64,000 nucleotides of DNA from Pyropia haitanensis (taxonomy: Eukaryota; Rhodophyta; Bangiophyceae; Bangiales; Bangiaceae): assembly GCA_008729055.1 (NCBI GenBank), contig SDUX01000003.1:434001-498000 (forward strand), written 5' to 3'. This document shows, piece by piece, positions 47,188 to 59,757 of this stretch. Below the pieces are notes generated by a model. It saw nothing but the letters and a program-made list of their open reading frames with translations. It was not told where the DNA came from and ran no database searches. Made by a program: the position numbers and the translations under genes. The stretch's first letter is position 1, and each line of letters begins with the position of its first letter.

Positions 47188-47728
47188 TCCCACGCGCCCG
47201 CCGCCGCAAGCCCACCGCGCCCGCCGGCAAGCCCACCGCCGCCACCGCCGCCGCCGCCACCGCCACCGCCGCCAGCCGACGGCGTGCCGTGGATGGCCAC
47301 CGCGAGGCGGTGCCCCCCCCCCCCCCCCCCCGCCCCCCCCCCCCCCCGCCCCCCCCCCCCCCGTCCGCCCCACCGTCACCGCCGGCCATGACCGGCGGCC
47401 CGAGCGCCGGCATCATCTCTTGCGGCGGCGGCGCGGCGGCGACGGCCGCGGCGGCGGCAGCCGCGGCGGCGGTCGAGCGCTTGTGGGCGCCCAAGCCGCG
47501 GGCGAGCGGGCTCGACCCGCCCGAGCCGGCCCGCGCGAGGCCGCCGCCGCTGTCCTGCCGTGACAGCTCCCCCTGCCGCTCTGTCGACGGCCCCACATCG
47601 ACAGGGGGGGCGGCCGCCGGCGGCGGCGGCGGCGACACGACCGTCGCTGCCGACACGCCCGCCGTGCCCGCCGGCGCTGGCGACAACAGCCGCGGCGCCG
47701 CCGCGCCGCGGGCGGTGCCGCCGCCGCC

Positions 47729-47766
<38 letters not shown>

Positions 47767-48141
47767 CCCCCGCTGCAATGGTAACGGCGGGCGGCCCGCC
47801 GGCGCCACCCCCCCCGCCACCAGCCGGGGGCCACCCCGCCGCGACCCCTCGGCCGCCCCCCCCTCCCCCTCCCCCCCACCCGCGGCCGCGGCGGACCGCT
47901 TGGGCCAAGCCCCACCGCCGGCGGCGGCCGCCGCCGCCGCCGACGCAGGCGCCGCCGCCGCCGCCGCCGCACGCCGCGCCTTGCCGTCCTGCCCGCCACG
48001 GCGGGGGGTGGCGGCCGCGGCGGCCGCCACCGGCGGCGGCGGCGGCGCCCCGTCGGCGGCGGCGGTCTTGCGCGCACCCCCTTCCCGCCGCTTCTTCTTC
48101 TTTGCATCGGCCGCGGCGGCGGCGGCACCGCTGCCGCCGCC

Positions 48142-48174
<33 letters not shown>

Positions 48175-48273
48175 ACCGCCGCCGCCACTGCTGCCAGCTC
48201 CACTCCCAATGACGGTCACCGCCGCCAGGCCGCCCGACGACGGGCCCAACGCCGGGCGGCTACCGGCGGGCAT
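43727..48273 (-). CDS. HEAT-repeat phosphatase regulatory subunit, PPP4R4-like
   Basis: Exon 2 (46525-43727) encodes 932 residues. About 650 are amphipathic HEAT repeats (for example VERLAVLLQFSQFL, EVQMAAAEALYFVV, DLEAQFLPATLMLCDD, NARVRAAALRALAKTAGAH, ITLADDAVPNVRLRVATILP). Order and content fit PP4/PP2A regulatory subunits of the PPP4R4 type better than the 15-repeat PP2A scaffold. The tail is Gly/Ser/Pro linker ending KKGGFCCFGGGGTVD, with a Cys pair that could be lipidated. Exon 1 ends at 46950 with GTACGT and joins in phase (ARRAARGES to QDTSDVEYVV). Its upstream part is Gly/Ala/Ser low-complexity: from the first ATG, 48273 (MPAGSRPALGPSSGG), two frame switches are needed near C runs 47856-47877 and 47313-47362, each equal to one lost base. 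Total about 1,374 aa. Core confident; N-terminus and exact partner phosphatase are not. Confidence 0.75.
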
Positions 48274-49318
48274 GGCCGGGTCCCCCCCCGCCGGCCCGCC
48301 CCTCCCCCCCCCTCCCCCCCCCCCCCCCCCCCCCCTCGCCGCCGCCCCTCACCCCCCCCCCCCCACCTTCCGCCCCCCCCCACCACCCCCTCACCGCCAC
48401 TCACTCGCGGCGCCGCCAGCCAAGCGCGGCGGCGCGGGAGGGCCCGCCACAATCGCCGCACGAGCAGCGGGCGGCAGCGGCGGCGGCAGCCGCAGTTCAA
48501 ACAAACACACAAAAGAGGGGCCGCGAAAAAAAAAAAGGGGGGCGGGAGGCGGTGGGTGGGTGCGTAGAGGGGGGCAAGGGGAGGGCGAAGAGAGAGAGAG
48601 GAGGGGGGAGGGGGAGGCGAAGCGCCGGGGCACAGTCCACCAGCGGCAAGAGGGGGGGCGGAGGTGGGCAGGGGGGTGGTGTGACCCGCCAGGAAACGCC
48701 CGCGGCGGCCGCCGGTGCGCGCCGCGCGTGGCCGACAACCGGCGGGGGGGGGGGCGGACGCGGCAGACGCGCGCCGTGACAGGCGCGCGTGGCGGGCGGG
48801 CACGTGCACGGGCCGCCGCCCCGCCGACCGCGCCTACCGACGCGGCCGCGACGGGCGGTGCGCTGGCGGCAAGCGGGCCACGACCACCCCCCCCTCCCGC
48901 TCGGCCCTGCCAGCAACCGCGGGCGTGACCCGACGGGGCGGTCTCCGGCGACTGCCGCGGCTCGGCGCACGCCCCGCTCGCCCGCCCCCCCCCCCCCCCC
49001 CCCCCCCCACCGCGGTCACGGTGACGGCGGTCGCGGCACCCGCACGAAAAGCGGCGACGCTGCGCTCGGCCGCCCGCGCCGCGCCGCCGTTCCCCCGCCC
49101 ACCCCCCCCCCCCCCGCCCTGAAGCCGCTCCCCACGAAAACGCGCCCGGCACACGACAAGCGCGGGGCGGCCTCGTGTGGCTCGGTCGCCTACGAGAAAC
49201 GCCCCGCCTCGCGCCCCCCCCCCCACCCCCCCCCCCCACCCCCGTCCACTCCACACCCCCGAAGCGGGCCTGCAGCGCCCTCCCCGCGACGAGCAGAACG
49301 GCGGCGGCGGCCGCGGCA

Positions 49319-49363
<45 letters not shown>

Positions 49364-50748
49364 CCAGAGGAGGTTGCCGCCACGAGGCGCCTCGCTCCCC
49401 GCTGCCAACGTAGCACACACCGCCGGGGCGCACCGCCGCGGGGCCGCGGCTGGGCGGGGGCAGGGCCAGACCGCGGCGGCAGCGCCCGCCGGACGCCAAC
49501 CCGCCCGCTCGGACGCGTCGCGCTCGTGCCCCAGCCAACCCCAGCCAACGTCACCGCCGCACCAGACCCCCCCCCCACCTCCCCGCCAGGAAGTTCCGCC
49601 CACGCTCGTCGTCGTCGGCTCACCCCCCCGCCCCGGTCGGCCCTAGACCCGGCACCCGACGGGCTGCCACGGCCAGCGTCACCCACACTGGCTGCGGGCG
49701 CTGCATACAGCGGGAGTCCCCCACCCAGGCGCGGTCGACCCCCCCCCCCTCCCCCGCCCCCCCACCCCCCACCCCCCCCACCCACCACACCCCCCCCGGC
49801 CCGCCGTCGTCCGCGCCTTCTCTCTCTGTCGCCCCGACGACACCTGCCCAGTGTGTGCCGCCAGCCGCGCGCTCCCGCGCGCGCGCGCGCGCGCGCGCGT
49901 GCGGCGGCCGCCAATGGGGTGGCCGTCCCGCTCCGCCGCGGCCGCGCCGGCCGGATGGGTGACGGCGGGGTGATGCGGTGCCACGCCGCGGGGGGGTGGG
50001 GGGTCCGTGGGAGGGGCGGTGGGGGGGGGGGGGGTGGTGGTGCAGAGACCGCCGCGCCAGGCCGCCGCCGGGCCGCTGGCACCGGGTGTCCACGCCGCCC
50101 GCCCCGTGGGCCTCTGCTGCTGAGCGTGGGTGGTGGCGGGCTGGGGTGCGGTGGGGGGGGGGGGGGGGGGGGTGCGGCGAGGGCGCCCGAAACAGCGGGG
50201 AGAGGAACCGGTCGCCACGACACTTTTTTTTTTTTTTTCCGTCACGCCAGCCTTTGCGGCGAGAGACGAGCGACGGCCGGGCGGTGCGGGTCGGCGCGGC
50301 GCAATCTCGTTGGCGGCGAGTCGCGTGCCGTTGAACCGGCGCAGTGAATTGAGAAGAGACAGGTGTACTCCCAAAGGGAAGTACAAGAAAGTCTCGGGAC
50401 GATGCGATTGCCTTGCGGCCCGGCCCCGCGCGGGCGGGCGCATTGGGCAGGCGGCGGGCACTGTCAGCTGGCCGTCCCGCTGCTGTCGCCGCGATCGGGT
50501 TGATCCTCGTCAAGGGCGTCCGCAGTCGCCGCTGCCGCGGCAGGTCCTCGCTGTGGCGGGGTACGGAGGCCAAGACCGCGGCGCCGGCGGCTCACCGGTG
50601 GCGGTGTAGCCGGCTGGCGTTGCTCTGCTTGGCGTGGGTAGGGTTTTGCCGTCCGGAACCTGCTTGGCGTCCGTGGCTGGCGGCCCCATCTCGCTTGGCG
50701 TGCCCGCCGCTGTGGATCGCCCCGGTAGTCTGTCTCGTTTCTGCCGCC
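48274..50748. other. Low-complexity intergenic region between divergent genes
   Basis: Separates the HEAT gene (-) from UGGT (+). G/A-rich with an A run on the plus strand at 48528-48660, that is, a C/T-rich tract in the HEAT gene's sense. It also has alternating (CG)12 at 49876-49899 (Z-DNA-prone), a GGC run near 49303-49358, a T run at about 50225-50238 and C/G runs. Long frames exist but show no domain. Confidence 0.5.
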
Positions 50749-50903
50749 ATGCCTCCACGGCGAGCCGGCGGCGGTCGCGGCGGCGGCCGCCGCGGCCGGG
50801 CGGCGGCCGCAGCGGCGGTGGCGGCTGCAGCAGCAGCGGCAGCGGTGGCCGTGGTGGTCGTCGCCGTCGCCCTCGGCGGCCCCTCCCGGTCGGGCGTGGT
50901 GGG

Positions 50904-50937
<34 letters not shown>

Positions 50938-51425
50938 TCCCCCCCGCCGCCGCCCGTCCGGGTCGTCCTCCGTGCCCGCTGGCGCGCCACCCCCCCCGCC
51001 GCAGAGGCGGCCGAGTGGGTCGCCGCCGCCGCCGGCGACGCCGCCTACTGGCGCTACGCAGACGCCATGGCGGCGGCGGCGGCGGCGGCACCCCCCCGGG
51101 GCCGGCCGCTGGGGGCGACGGCGGCAGCACCGCCGACCCGTGTGATGGGGCCGCCGCGCACGCGCGGGCACTGGCCGGCGTCGCCGCCGCGCTGGGTGGC
51201 GCCGGCGCCGCGGCGGGCGCGGCCGCCTGGGCGCTCGCCGCGCGGGCCATGTCCCCCGCCGCCGCCGCGGGCGCCGGCGCCGCCGCGGCGGTGGCGGCCG
51301 ACCTGGGCCGCGCGCCTACCGACGGGTCCCCGTTTGCTGTGGTGTGGGTGGCAGGGGGGGGGGGGGGGGCGCTCCGCGCGGTGGATGACCCGGCGGCGCT
51401 CCCAGACCTGCTGCGGTCGCTCGCG

Positions 51426-51466
<41 letters not shown>

Positions 51467-54400
51467 CGCGGCCGCAGCCGAGTCGCCCGTCGCCGCCACT
51501 GGCAGTGGCCGGTGCGGGCCGCCGCCCGGCACCGCCGCCTCGGCGCTCTTCACCGCCGCCCACGATCACACCTTCCCCGCCGGCGCGGCTGGCGGCGGCG
51601 GCGGCGGCGGCGGCAGCGGCGGCTGCCCGCCGCCGCGGGTGCTGCTCGCCGCCGACATGGGCGCGCCCGCCTGGGCGGCGTGGCACCCGCCGCTCGCCGC
51701 CGCCGCGGCGGCCGGCGCGGTCACGTACGCGCACCGGCACCACGGCGGCGCGTGCCGGGCGGCGGCGGCGCCCGCCCTGTCGGGCTACGCCGCGACTGCG
51801 TCGCTGCGCGCGACCGAGTACTCGGCGTCGGACGACGGGGCGGTCGGGACGGGCGCGCTCTTTGCGCCGCCGCCGCCGCCGCCGGCGGGCGAGGCGCCGC
51901 CGGCGTGGGCGACGCTCGTAGGGGGGGCGCTGGGGTATGGCGGGGGGGGCGCCGGCGGCGGGGAAGCGGGGGGCGCCGGCGGTGGCGGCGGCGACGACGG
52001 CGGCGGCGCCGCTCCCGCGGTGCGGCTGCTGGGGGATGTGCCCGTCCGCCGCCACGCGGACATCCCCCTGGCCGCCGCCGCGGCGATTGCGGCGGCGGCA
52101 GACCCCCTCGCCGCCCTCCGTGACGTGGCTGAGGACCTCCCCGTGATGGGCCCGTGGCTCCTCGCCACCGCCGACGCGGGCCGCCTGGCGCAGCTCGCGC
52201 CTGCCGCCGACGCCGCCCGCGCGGCGGCGGTGGCGGCCGGGCTGGCGGCAGACGGTGCCGTCGCCGTGGTGCCTGGCGCGCCGCCGGCCGCCGCCGCGGA
52301 GCCCGTCGTGCTTGTCAATGGGCGGCGGCTGCCGGCGGCGGCGGCGTCGACGGAGCTAGTGCCGACCCTCCGCTGCGTGCGCGGCCTGGCGGGCGCGGCG
52401 GAGCTGGCCGCCGCGCTGCGCCTGCCACCGCAGGCGACGCGGCGGCTGCTGCGGGTGCGCGTCGGGGGGGTGGGCGACGCGCTGCGGCTGGACGTGGAAG
52501 GGGGGGGGGGCGGGAGGAGGGCCACAGCGCCGGCGCCGCGGCCGGCGATCGGGACCCGGCGGGTGGCGAGGAGGGGGGTGTGCCCGCGGCGGCGGCGGCC
52601 GACGCGGGCGTCATTGACTGGATGAACGACCTGACCGCGGACAAGCGGTACGCTGCGTGGCGCACGACGTCCTACTCTGACTTTGCAGAGTTGGTGGAGC
52701 GGGACGAGCGCCGCACGCAGCGGCGGGCAGCGGCCGGGGCGGCCGCCAATGACGACGACGATGACGACGACGATGATGGGGAGGACGGGAATGAGCCGGC
52801 ACCCATGGGCATGATCCCCGTCCGCAAGAACGTGGTGCGGGTCGTCATTGCGGTGGACGCTTCCGACGCTCGGACGCTGCCCTACCTCGGCGTCGCGGAC
52901 CAGCTGGTGCGGGGCATGGCGCCCGTCCGCACCGGCCGGGTGCTGGTGCCCACCGACGCGGCCGGGGAGCTGGTCGTGGCGGCGTACCACCACCTGCGGC
53001 ACGCGGGCGGCCTGCGGATGGGCGCGCAGTTCCTCGGCGGCGTCCTGCAGATTGTCGAGTACACCCGCGGCGCGCCGCTGGCGGCGGACCTCATCGAGCT
53101 CATCTATGGGCAGGTCGCGCCCGTTGGCGGCAAGCGGTCGGGGTCCGCCGCGTACGCGCCGACGGCGGCGGCGGCGCTGGCGGCCGACGCCGCGCCGGGC
53201 GGCGGCGGCCACGTGGCGCGCGCGCGCGCGTGGGCGGCGGGCCTCGGCGCGGCGGCGGGGGAGCCCTTCCCGCTGCTCGTCACCGTCAATGGGGTGCCGC
53301 TGCCCGACTTTTTGGCCGACGCCGTCGGCGCCATCAGGGCCGAGCAGGCGGCGGTTGCGCGACTCGTCCGCCAGGGGCTCATCACGGATGATGACACCGA
53401 GGCCGCCGCCCACGACGTGCTGATGCGCCACGGGCGGGGGGGGGCGGGCTCAACGCGCATCACCCGCCTGCCGGCGGCGCTGCTGCCGCCGGACACGTCC
53501 CGGCTGTCGCGCTCCTCGTCGTCGGCCGAAGGGGGTGGTGACGGCGCCGCCGCGCCGGCCGCCGCCGCCGCGGCCGCCGCGACCGTCGCGGCGGCCGACG
53601 GCAACGGCACCGCGTCCGTCCCGTTTGCGGTGCTCGTGCAGGACACGGCGGCAATGGCCGACCTCCGCGCCATGCGGTATGTGCACGCCACCGCCGCCAC
53701 TGCCGACGCCGCTGCCAGCGGCGACACGCCGCCGCCGCTGCCACTCCTCACCTTGTGGCTCGCCGGCGACCTGGACTCCCCCGCGGGCGCGGCCACTGCC
53801 TCACGGATGGTCGCGTGGGCGTCCTCGCCTGGCGGCCACACCGCGGCACGCGTGCGGCTGGCGCTGCTCCACACGGGCCCGCCGCCCGGGGCGGATGGCC
53901 CGGGCGCGGCACTGCCGCTCAGCGGCCTGCCGCCGGCAGCGGTGGCGCGCCTGACGGGCGTGCGCCACACCCCCGGGGGCGTTGCGGGGGTGTGGGCCAA
54001 TGGCCGTCGCCTGCCGGCGGCGGCGGTGGCTGACGCGACCGACCTGGCGGCGCTGGCGGCGATCGAGCGGGCCACCCGCGGCGACGCGGTGCTCGCCGCG
54101 CTCACTGGCAGCGCGGGTGGCGGCGGTGATGGGGCTGGTGATACGGGCGCCGTCGGCCGTTGTCTGGCTGGCACCACGGACGCGGCTGCCGCTGCCGACG
54201 GCGACCGCCTGCCCTGTGCAGACGTGCTGCTCCTGGCGCTGGGCGTCGTTGCCGCCGCCGAGGAGGCGTGCGCGGGCGTGGCGCAGGCGGGCGTGTCGCC
54301 GTCGATGGTCGAGGCGCTCGCACCGCCCGCGTCGCCCCTGTGGGTGTCGGTGCAGCCGACGGCCGGGGGGGGGAGGCGGCAGCCGCTGCGGCGGCCGCCG

Positions 54401-56568
54401 CGGTTGGGGCCGCCGACGCGGTGGTGGACACCCGCTGGGCGGTGGCGGCCGAGCCGGCAGACCCAGACGCCAACGCGAGCGTGCCCGCGGCCGCGCTGTG
54501 GGAGGTGCTGGCGGTGGTGGACCCGACGGCGTCGGCTGGGCCCGCCGCTGCCGCCCTGCTCACCGCCCTTCGTGACGCCCTGCGACCGCGGCTGCGGCTG
54601 CTGCTCCTGCCGACTGTCGGCAGCTGGGCCGACAGCTCGCGGATGACCGACGACGAGGCGTCGGAAGAGCGTGTGGGGGGGGACGGCGTGGACGACCGGC
54701 CCCCGTCCCCCTATGCCGGCCGCGTCTTTACCAAGTACCTCCTCCCAGGGGTGCCCACGTTTGACCCGGAAACGGGCGGGCGGGTGCCCCCCGCGGTGGT
54801 GTTTCGGCGGCTGCCCGCCGGGCGGGTGCTGTCTCTCGCCGTCTCGCCGCCGCGGTCGTGGCTGGTGGGCGTCGCCGCCGCGACGCGGGACCTGGACAAC
54901 CTGCTGCTGTCGCCGGCGGCGGCCGCCGAGTCGCCCGTCGAGGTGTACGCCGAGTACGCCCTCGAGTCGCTGCTCGTTGAGGGCTCCGCCGCCGACGAGG
55001 CGCTGTCGCCGCCGCAGGGCCTCCGCCTCCGCCTCGACCCGATGCTCCCCGCCGCTGGCGGCCGCGCCGACGGCGACGACACGCTGGTGATGGGCAACCT
55101 GGGGTACTTTCAGCTCAAGGCCGCCACGCCGGGCGCGTGGCGGCTGTCGCTCGCGCCCGCCGGCGGCAGCGGCAACACGTCCGCGTACGGCATTGTGTCG
55201 ATCGAGGGGGCGGGGGAGGGGGTGGGGGTGGTTACCGCCGATGGGGCCGTCGCGGTGGTGGTCGACTCACTCGACGGCGCGCGGGGGACGTTGCTGCGTG
55301 TGACGCGGCGGGCCGACGCGGCGGTGGCAGCGGCGGCGGCGGCGGCGGCGGGCGCGACAGGCGGGGTGCGCGGCAAGCTGAACACCCTCTTCCGCCGCGT
55401 GGTGCCACCAGCGAAGCGGACTGACGGCGTCGCCGCCGACGATGACGGCGGCGGGCTCGTTGGGTCGCCGACTGAGGGCGCGACGGCGGGCGAGGCGGAG
55501 GAGGACCGGCGCATCCACGTCTTTTCTGTCGCGAGCGGCCACCTCTACGAGCGGCTGCTCAAGATTATGATGCTGTCGGTGGTGCGCCACGCGCGGCGCC
55601 CCGTCAAGTTTTGGCTCCTCCAAAACACCCTCTCCCCCGCCTTCAAGGCGCTCCTCCCCCACTTTGCGGCGGCGCACGGCTTTGAGGTGGGCCTCGTCAC
55701 CTTTCGGTGGCCCACCTGGCTGCGCGCGCAGACCGACGCGCAGCGCACCATCTGGGCGTACAAGATCCTCTTCCTCGACGTCCTCTTCCCGCTGCGCCTG
55801 CGGCGGGTCATCTTTGTCGACTCGGACCAGGTGGTCCGCGCGGACCTCGGCGAGCTGATGGACCTGCCCCTCGACGGCGCGCCGTACGGCTACGTGCCGT
55901 TTTGCGACTCGCGGCGGGATGTGGACGGATACCGGTTCTGGAAGGAGGGCTACTGGGCGGGCATCCTCGGCGGGCGGCCGTACCATATCTCCGCCCTGTA
56001 CGTGGTCGACCTGGACGTCTTCCGCGCGAGCCGCACGGGCGACACGCTCCGCGCCGTCTACCAGTCGCTGTCGGCCGACCCGGGCTCCCTCTCCAACCTG
56101 GACCAGGATCTGCCCAACTACGCGGCGGTCACGCCCGCCAGCGGGCTCCCCGGCGGCGCGCCGCTGGTGCGCATCTTTTCCCTCCCGCAAGAGTGGCTCT
56201 GGTGCGACTCGTGGTGTGACCAGGCGTCCAAGGCGGCGGCCAAGACCATTGACCTGTGCAACAACCCGCTGACCAAGGTGCCAAAGCTCGCCGCCGCCAA
56301 GAGCATCGTCCCCGAGTGGGTGGACTATGACGCCGCCGCCGCCGCGTCCACAGCGGCCATCTACGAGCGGCTAGCACAGGCGGTGGCCGGAGGGGGGGGC
56401 GCCACCGACGACCTGGGGGGGGTCGCCGCGCCGCCCGACGCCGCCCCTGCCGACGGCGCCGACAGTCCACCTGGCGTGGAGCTCCCTCCCCTGGGGGGGA
56501 TGGACGCGCCATCGGCGCCGCCGGTTGGCGGAGGGGTGAGTGGAGGTGGCTCCCACGATGAGCTCTAG
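50749..56568 (+). CDS. UGGT: UDP-glucose:glycoprotein glucosyltransferase (UGGT), three frame breaks
   Basis: ER folding sensor that reglucosylates misfolded N-glycoproteins for the calnexin/calreticulin cycle. The ATG at 50749 opens MPPRRAGGGRGGG and an Ala/Val hydrophobic signal peptide, then VVLRARWRATPPAAEAAEW, the family's N-terminal start. Thioredoxin-like domains follow (NEPAPMGMIPVRKNVVRVVI, LGGVLQIVEY). The GT24 catalytic domain (55508-56325) is nearly canonical: IHVFSVASGHLYERLLKIMM, RTIWAYKILFLDVLFPL, FVDSDQVVRADL (DxD near residue 1691), APYGYVPFCDSRR, FWKEGYWAG, HISALYVVDL, LDQDLPNY, LPQEWLWCDSWC and KTIDLCNNPLTK. The tail ends SHDEL, an ER-retention signal. Frames change 1 to 3, 3 to 2 and 2 to 1 at C7 (51091-51097), G11 (52500-52510) and G9 (54365-54373), each equal to one lost base. 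About 1,940 aa, longer than the usual 1,500-1,650 through Ala/Gly insertions. No intron is needed. Confidence 0.93.
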
Positions 56569-57085
56569 AGGGTGCGCCTCCGCGTCGGCGACGGCAGACG
56601 CAAGCGGTGACGTGGCGGGGGTGGAGAGAGGGGCACAGGGAGAGGCGTGCGCCGCGCGTGGGCCCAGGCATACCAAACAACCAAGCTTTCCACCGACGTG
56701 GCTCGAAGCCTCCCCTATCTGGTTGGGCGCCCACCGAGCAGCACAGGCACCGCCGCGTCTTGCTCACACCAACCTCCCGCTGGGAACCGCGCCACGCACG
56801 AGCGCGACCGGCCAGCAGCTCGTGGCCGGTACCGCCGCCCCGCCGCGACCACGCGGCAGCCCGCTGCCGCCGTGCGGCCCCGACCGACCGCGGCCGGCCG
56901 TGGGGACGGCACGCCCCACCGCCGCGCGCCGCCGGTCGACATGGGGCGCGCGCTCAACAGCGCCTCCCCCCCCTCTCCCCCCCACCTTCCCTCCCCTTCC
57001 CCGCTGCACCTTGAATGAACAAAAAAAAAAAGAAACGTGCGGACACAGGATGAGCTTTTCGTACGGCAGGCACCTCCCCCCACCC
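56569..57085. other. Intergenic between convergent UGGT and NDUFA1
   Basis: About 0.5 kb of shared 3' flank. An A run near 57019-57030 is the only notable feature. No gene seen. Confidence 0.45.
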
Positions 57086-57947
57086 TCAAGACGACGACGG
57101 CGGCGCCGACGACGACGATGACGCAGCAGCGGCGGCAGCGGCCGCCTCGGCCCGCACCCTCGCATCCCGATCGTCCATGAGGCTGGAGAAGCGGTCCCGC
57201 TGCACCTTCTTGCCCTGCGGTTTGAAAGGAACACGGGGTGGGAAGCGCGCAGTGGACCCAGACGGACCGGAAAACCGAACAAATAGCCAAAAAAAACGGG
57301 CGTCAGGAGGACCGCCCGTCGAGCGGCCACACCCTGTCGCCGCCGCCGCGTGGACAGCGGATCCCCCCCCCAAGCCTCCCGCCGCGGGTACCAGCCCGCC
57401 ACCGCCGACCCACCGCAGTCCGTCGCCAGACCGGTCGACGGGGGAAGGCGGCGACCACCCCCGCCTCTCCCCCCCCGCTGCGACCCACACCGTCCCTGGC
57501 CGCCCATCCCCACAGCCCTAGCCGCCCCAGCACCCGCCGGCGCCCGTGACCCGCCCGCCACACCCGCCGCGCGCGGGTGACCAGGCAGCCGCCCTATCGC
57601 GGCCACACCCCATCCCCCCTTCCCCCCACCCTCCGCCACGCCCACCCCCCAAACCGGTACCCGCACCCGCCGCTCACCCGCCCGTCCGCCCCTGCACACA
57701 GCGTTGTCGACCACCCGCCCCGCTCCTTATTCCTCGCTCCCCCCCCCTCCTTCCTGCAGGACACAGCTCTACCGAAAAAAAAATTACCACGGCACACACA
57801 ACGACAAAAAAAGAACAAACAGAGTGCAGGAGCATCGCCACGCACCTGCTTGTACGCCGCCCGGTGCACGATGTCCGGTAGGGTGCCCATCCCCGCGAGC
57901 GCCACGGTGATGATCACCAGCGGCGGCAGCGCCTCCATCCACGTCAT
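57086..57947 (-). CDS. NDUFA1: NADH dehydrogenase (complex I) subunit NDUFA1/MWFE, two exons
   Basis: Accessory single-pass subunit of mitochondrial complex I. Exon 1 (57947-57846) encodes MTWMEALPPLVIITVALAGM and then GTLPDIVHRAAYKQ: a short polar N-terminus, one transmembrane helix at about residues 5-23 and the basic IHR/VHR-type step seen in the family. Exon 2 (57214-57086) continues GKKVQRDRFSSLMDDRDAR, matching the plant pattern where a conserved W/F...MDxRD block follows the helix, and ends in an Ala/Ser tail. The join is GTGCGT...CGCAG, phase 0, giving 76 aa against 65-72 in relatives. The 631-base intron is C-rich in the plus-strand sense and carries T/A runs. The start follows a coding-strand tract of T and C. 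Similarity is by short motifs, so confidence is good but not complete. Confidence 0.8.
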
Positions 57948-58649
57948 GGCGGCAGGGGGAGACGAGGCGCAAGAAAAAAAAAAGAAACGGGTCTGGGGGG
58001 AGGGGAGTGGGGGGGGCAAGGTCGGGGGAAGCAGGGGCGTGGCGAGGGGCGTAGCATGGGATGCTGACGGGGGGGAGCGGAAGGAGACGCGGCGTGCAAG
58101 AGACACGAGCGTGGTGGGGCCGCCTCTGCGCAATGTCGACGACAATTGGGTGGTTTTCACCAAAACAAGTTGTGCGAGACACAGGAGTCTGTATCGAAAA
58201 TGAATGACACTGTCCCTCGGACGGGTCATCGTCTATCCCTGACCGGTGAGAAGCGGCCAGATCCGTCTGCTGCCAGTGGCTTGGCACCCCCGCCGCGCCG
58301 CCCGCCCCACCCGCACCGCTTCCGTCGCCAGCCCCGCCGGCCGCGGCACCCTCGGCGCCGACGTGTCAGCCCCGCGGGCGCGCGGCCGGGCGGGGCCGCC
58401 CCGTCGACGCCGCCGCCAGTGTCTTGGGGGTGCGCGTGGGTGGCTGCGCCTTGCCGTGCATCGCGGCCTGCCCCGGTTACGGGACCGTCGCCGGCGCGCC
58501 GTCGGTCGCGGACCGGCGCGCGGGTGGTGGCGTACCGCCGCCGCCGCCCGCCGCCCGTGGTGCGGGGAGCACTGTTCCCTCCGGCTCCCCCGCCGCCGCC
58601 ACCCCCACCGCCGCGGCACCCGCCCGCTCGGTCGCTTCCCTCGCCGCCC

Positions 58650-58684
58650 ACCCGCCCGCCCGCCCGCCCGCCCGCCCGCCCGCC
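58650..58684 (+). repeat. CCGC tetranucleotide microsatellite
   Basis: About eight consecutive CCGC units (CCCGCCCGCCCGCCCG) ending at GACGCCGCTACG. Confidence 0.8.
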
Positions 58685-59059
58685 GACGCCGCTACGCGTC
58701 GCCGTACGGCACCGCGCCCGCGACCACAGGGCGCTGCAGAAGGGGGGGGGGGAAAGGACGACCGCTGCCACCACCGCCAGTGCCACCGCTGCCGCCGCCG
58801 CCGCCGCTGCTACCACCGCCGCCGCCGCCGCGGTTCCACCGCCCCGCCGTTGCTGTCCCCGCCGCGGCCGCCGCTGTCGTCGCCTTCATCGTCGTTACCG
58901 CCGCCGCTGTCGCGGTCGCTACCGCTACCTCTACCGCTGCCACCGCTGCCGCTACTGCTGCCTCTACCGCTGCCGCTACCGCTGCCAGCTGCTGCCGCTG
59001 CCCCGGCCACTGAGCGGTGCGTGCGCGCGCGCCTGCTGCCACTGGTTATTCCAAGCGCC

Positions 59060-59148
59060 GCCGCCGTCGCCGCGGCCGTCGCTGCCACCGTCGCCGCGGC
59101 CGTCGCTGCCACCGTCGCCGCGGCCGTCGCTGCCACCGTCGCCGCCGC
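59060..59148 (+). repeat. 24-base minisatellite, about 3.5 copies
   Basis: Unit GCCGTCGCTGCCACCGTC plus GCCGCG, repeated almost without change. Translated it reads Ala/Val/Thr or Arg/Arg/Arg by frame; no gene is supported here. Confidence 0.8.
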
Positions 59149-59210
59149 CTGGACCCGTCGCCGTTGCCGCTGTCGTAGCCGCCGCCGCCGCGTACCGACT
59201 GGTAGGCGGC

Positions 59211-59257
<47 letters not shown>

Positions 59258-59757
59258 CGTTCTTCCGCTGCTCCCCCTCCTCTTTGCCGCGACGCGGCTG
59301 CCCGCGGCGGTGTGCGTTGCGTTCCACGCGGTAGTTTTTGGCCGGCGCCCACGTCAGGCCGCGGCTTACCCCCCCCCCCGCTGGGCTCTCACCGGGTGGC
59401 GTTGGCGCGGCCAGAGCAGCCTGACAACGCCGCGCGCTCCCCCACGCCTGTCCGTCCCCCCGTTCCCCTGTGGGCACCCTAACTACCCTCTCGTCCGCTC
59501 TCCGTTTCCCTTCTGTGCGGTCCACCGCTCGCGCGTCCCCTCCCCCTTTCCCGCAGGCACTCTCTACCACCTTCTTTGCCCTCCCTCTGTCGCTCTCCCC
59601 CCTTCCTCCATCCCTGACTCCCCCGCTCTCTCCCTTCCCCCGACCCTGCGTGCGTTTCCTCCCTCTGCCCCTGTGACGGCGGCGGCGCTTCCCCCCCCCT
59701 TGCTTCCCCCCATGCGCGACCCGCCGCGGCGGCCGTCCCCCCCCCGCCGGCGCGGCC

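Larger units (their letters stand above)
57948..59757. other. Intergenic between divergent NDUFA1 and MFSD5-like genes
   Basis: About 1.8 kb. The NDUFA1 side is G/A-rich on the plus strand (57948-58100). The MFSD5 side is almost pure C/T at about 59440-59735. In between are GCC triplets, a CCGC tetranucleotide run and a 24-base minisatellite. Frames here give only Ala/Pro/Arg sequence. Confidence 0.5.

Noticed and set aside
50749..56568. UGGT as a pseudogene because of three frame changes
   Set aside because: The GT24 domain and HDEL end are perfectly conserved downstream of every break, and each break is a one-base deficit in a C or G run.
58246..59750. Plus-strand frames between NDUFA1 and the MFSD5-like gene
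   Set aside because: They consist of tandem GCC/CCGC and 24-base repeats and have no domain.
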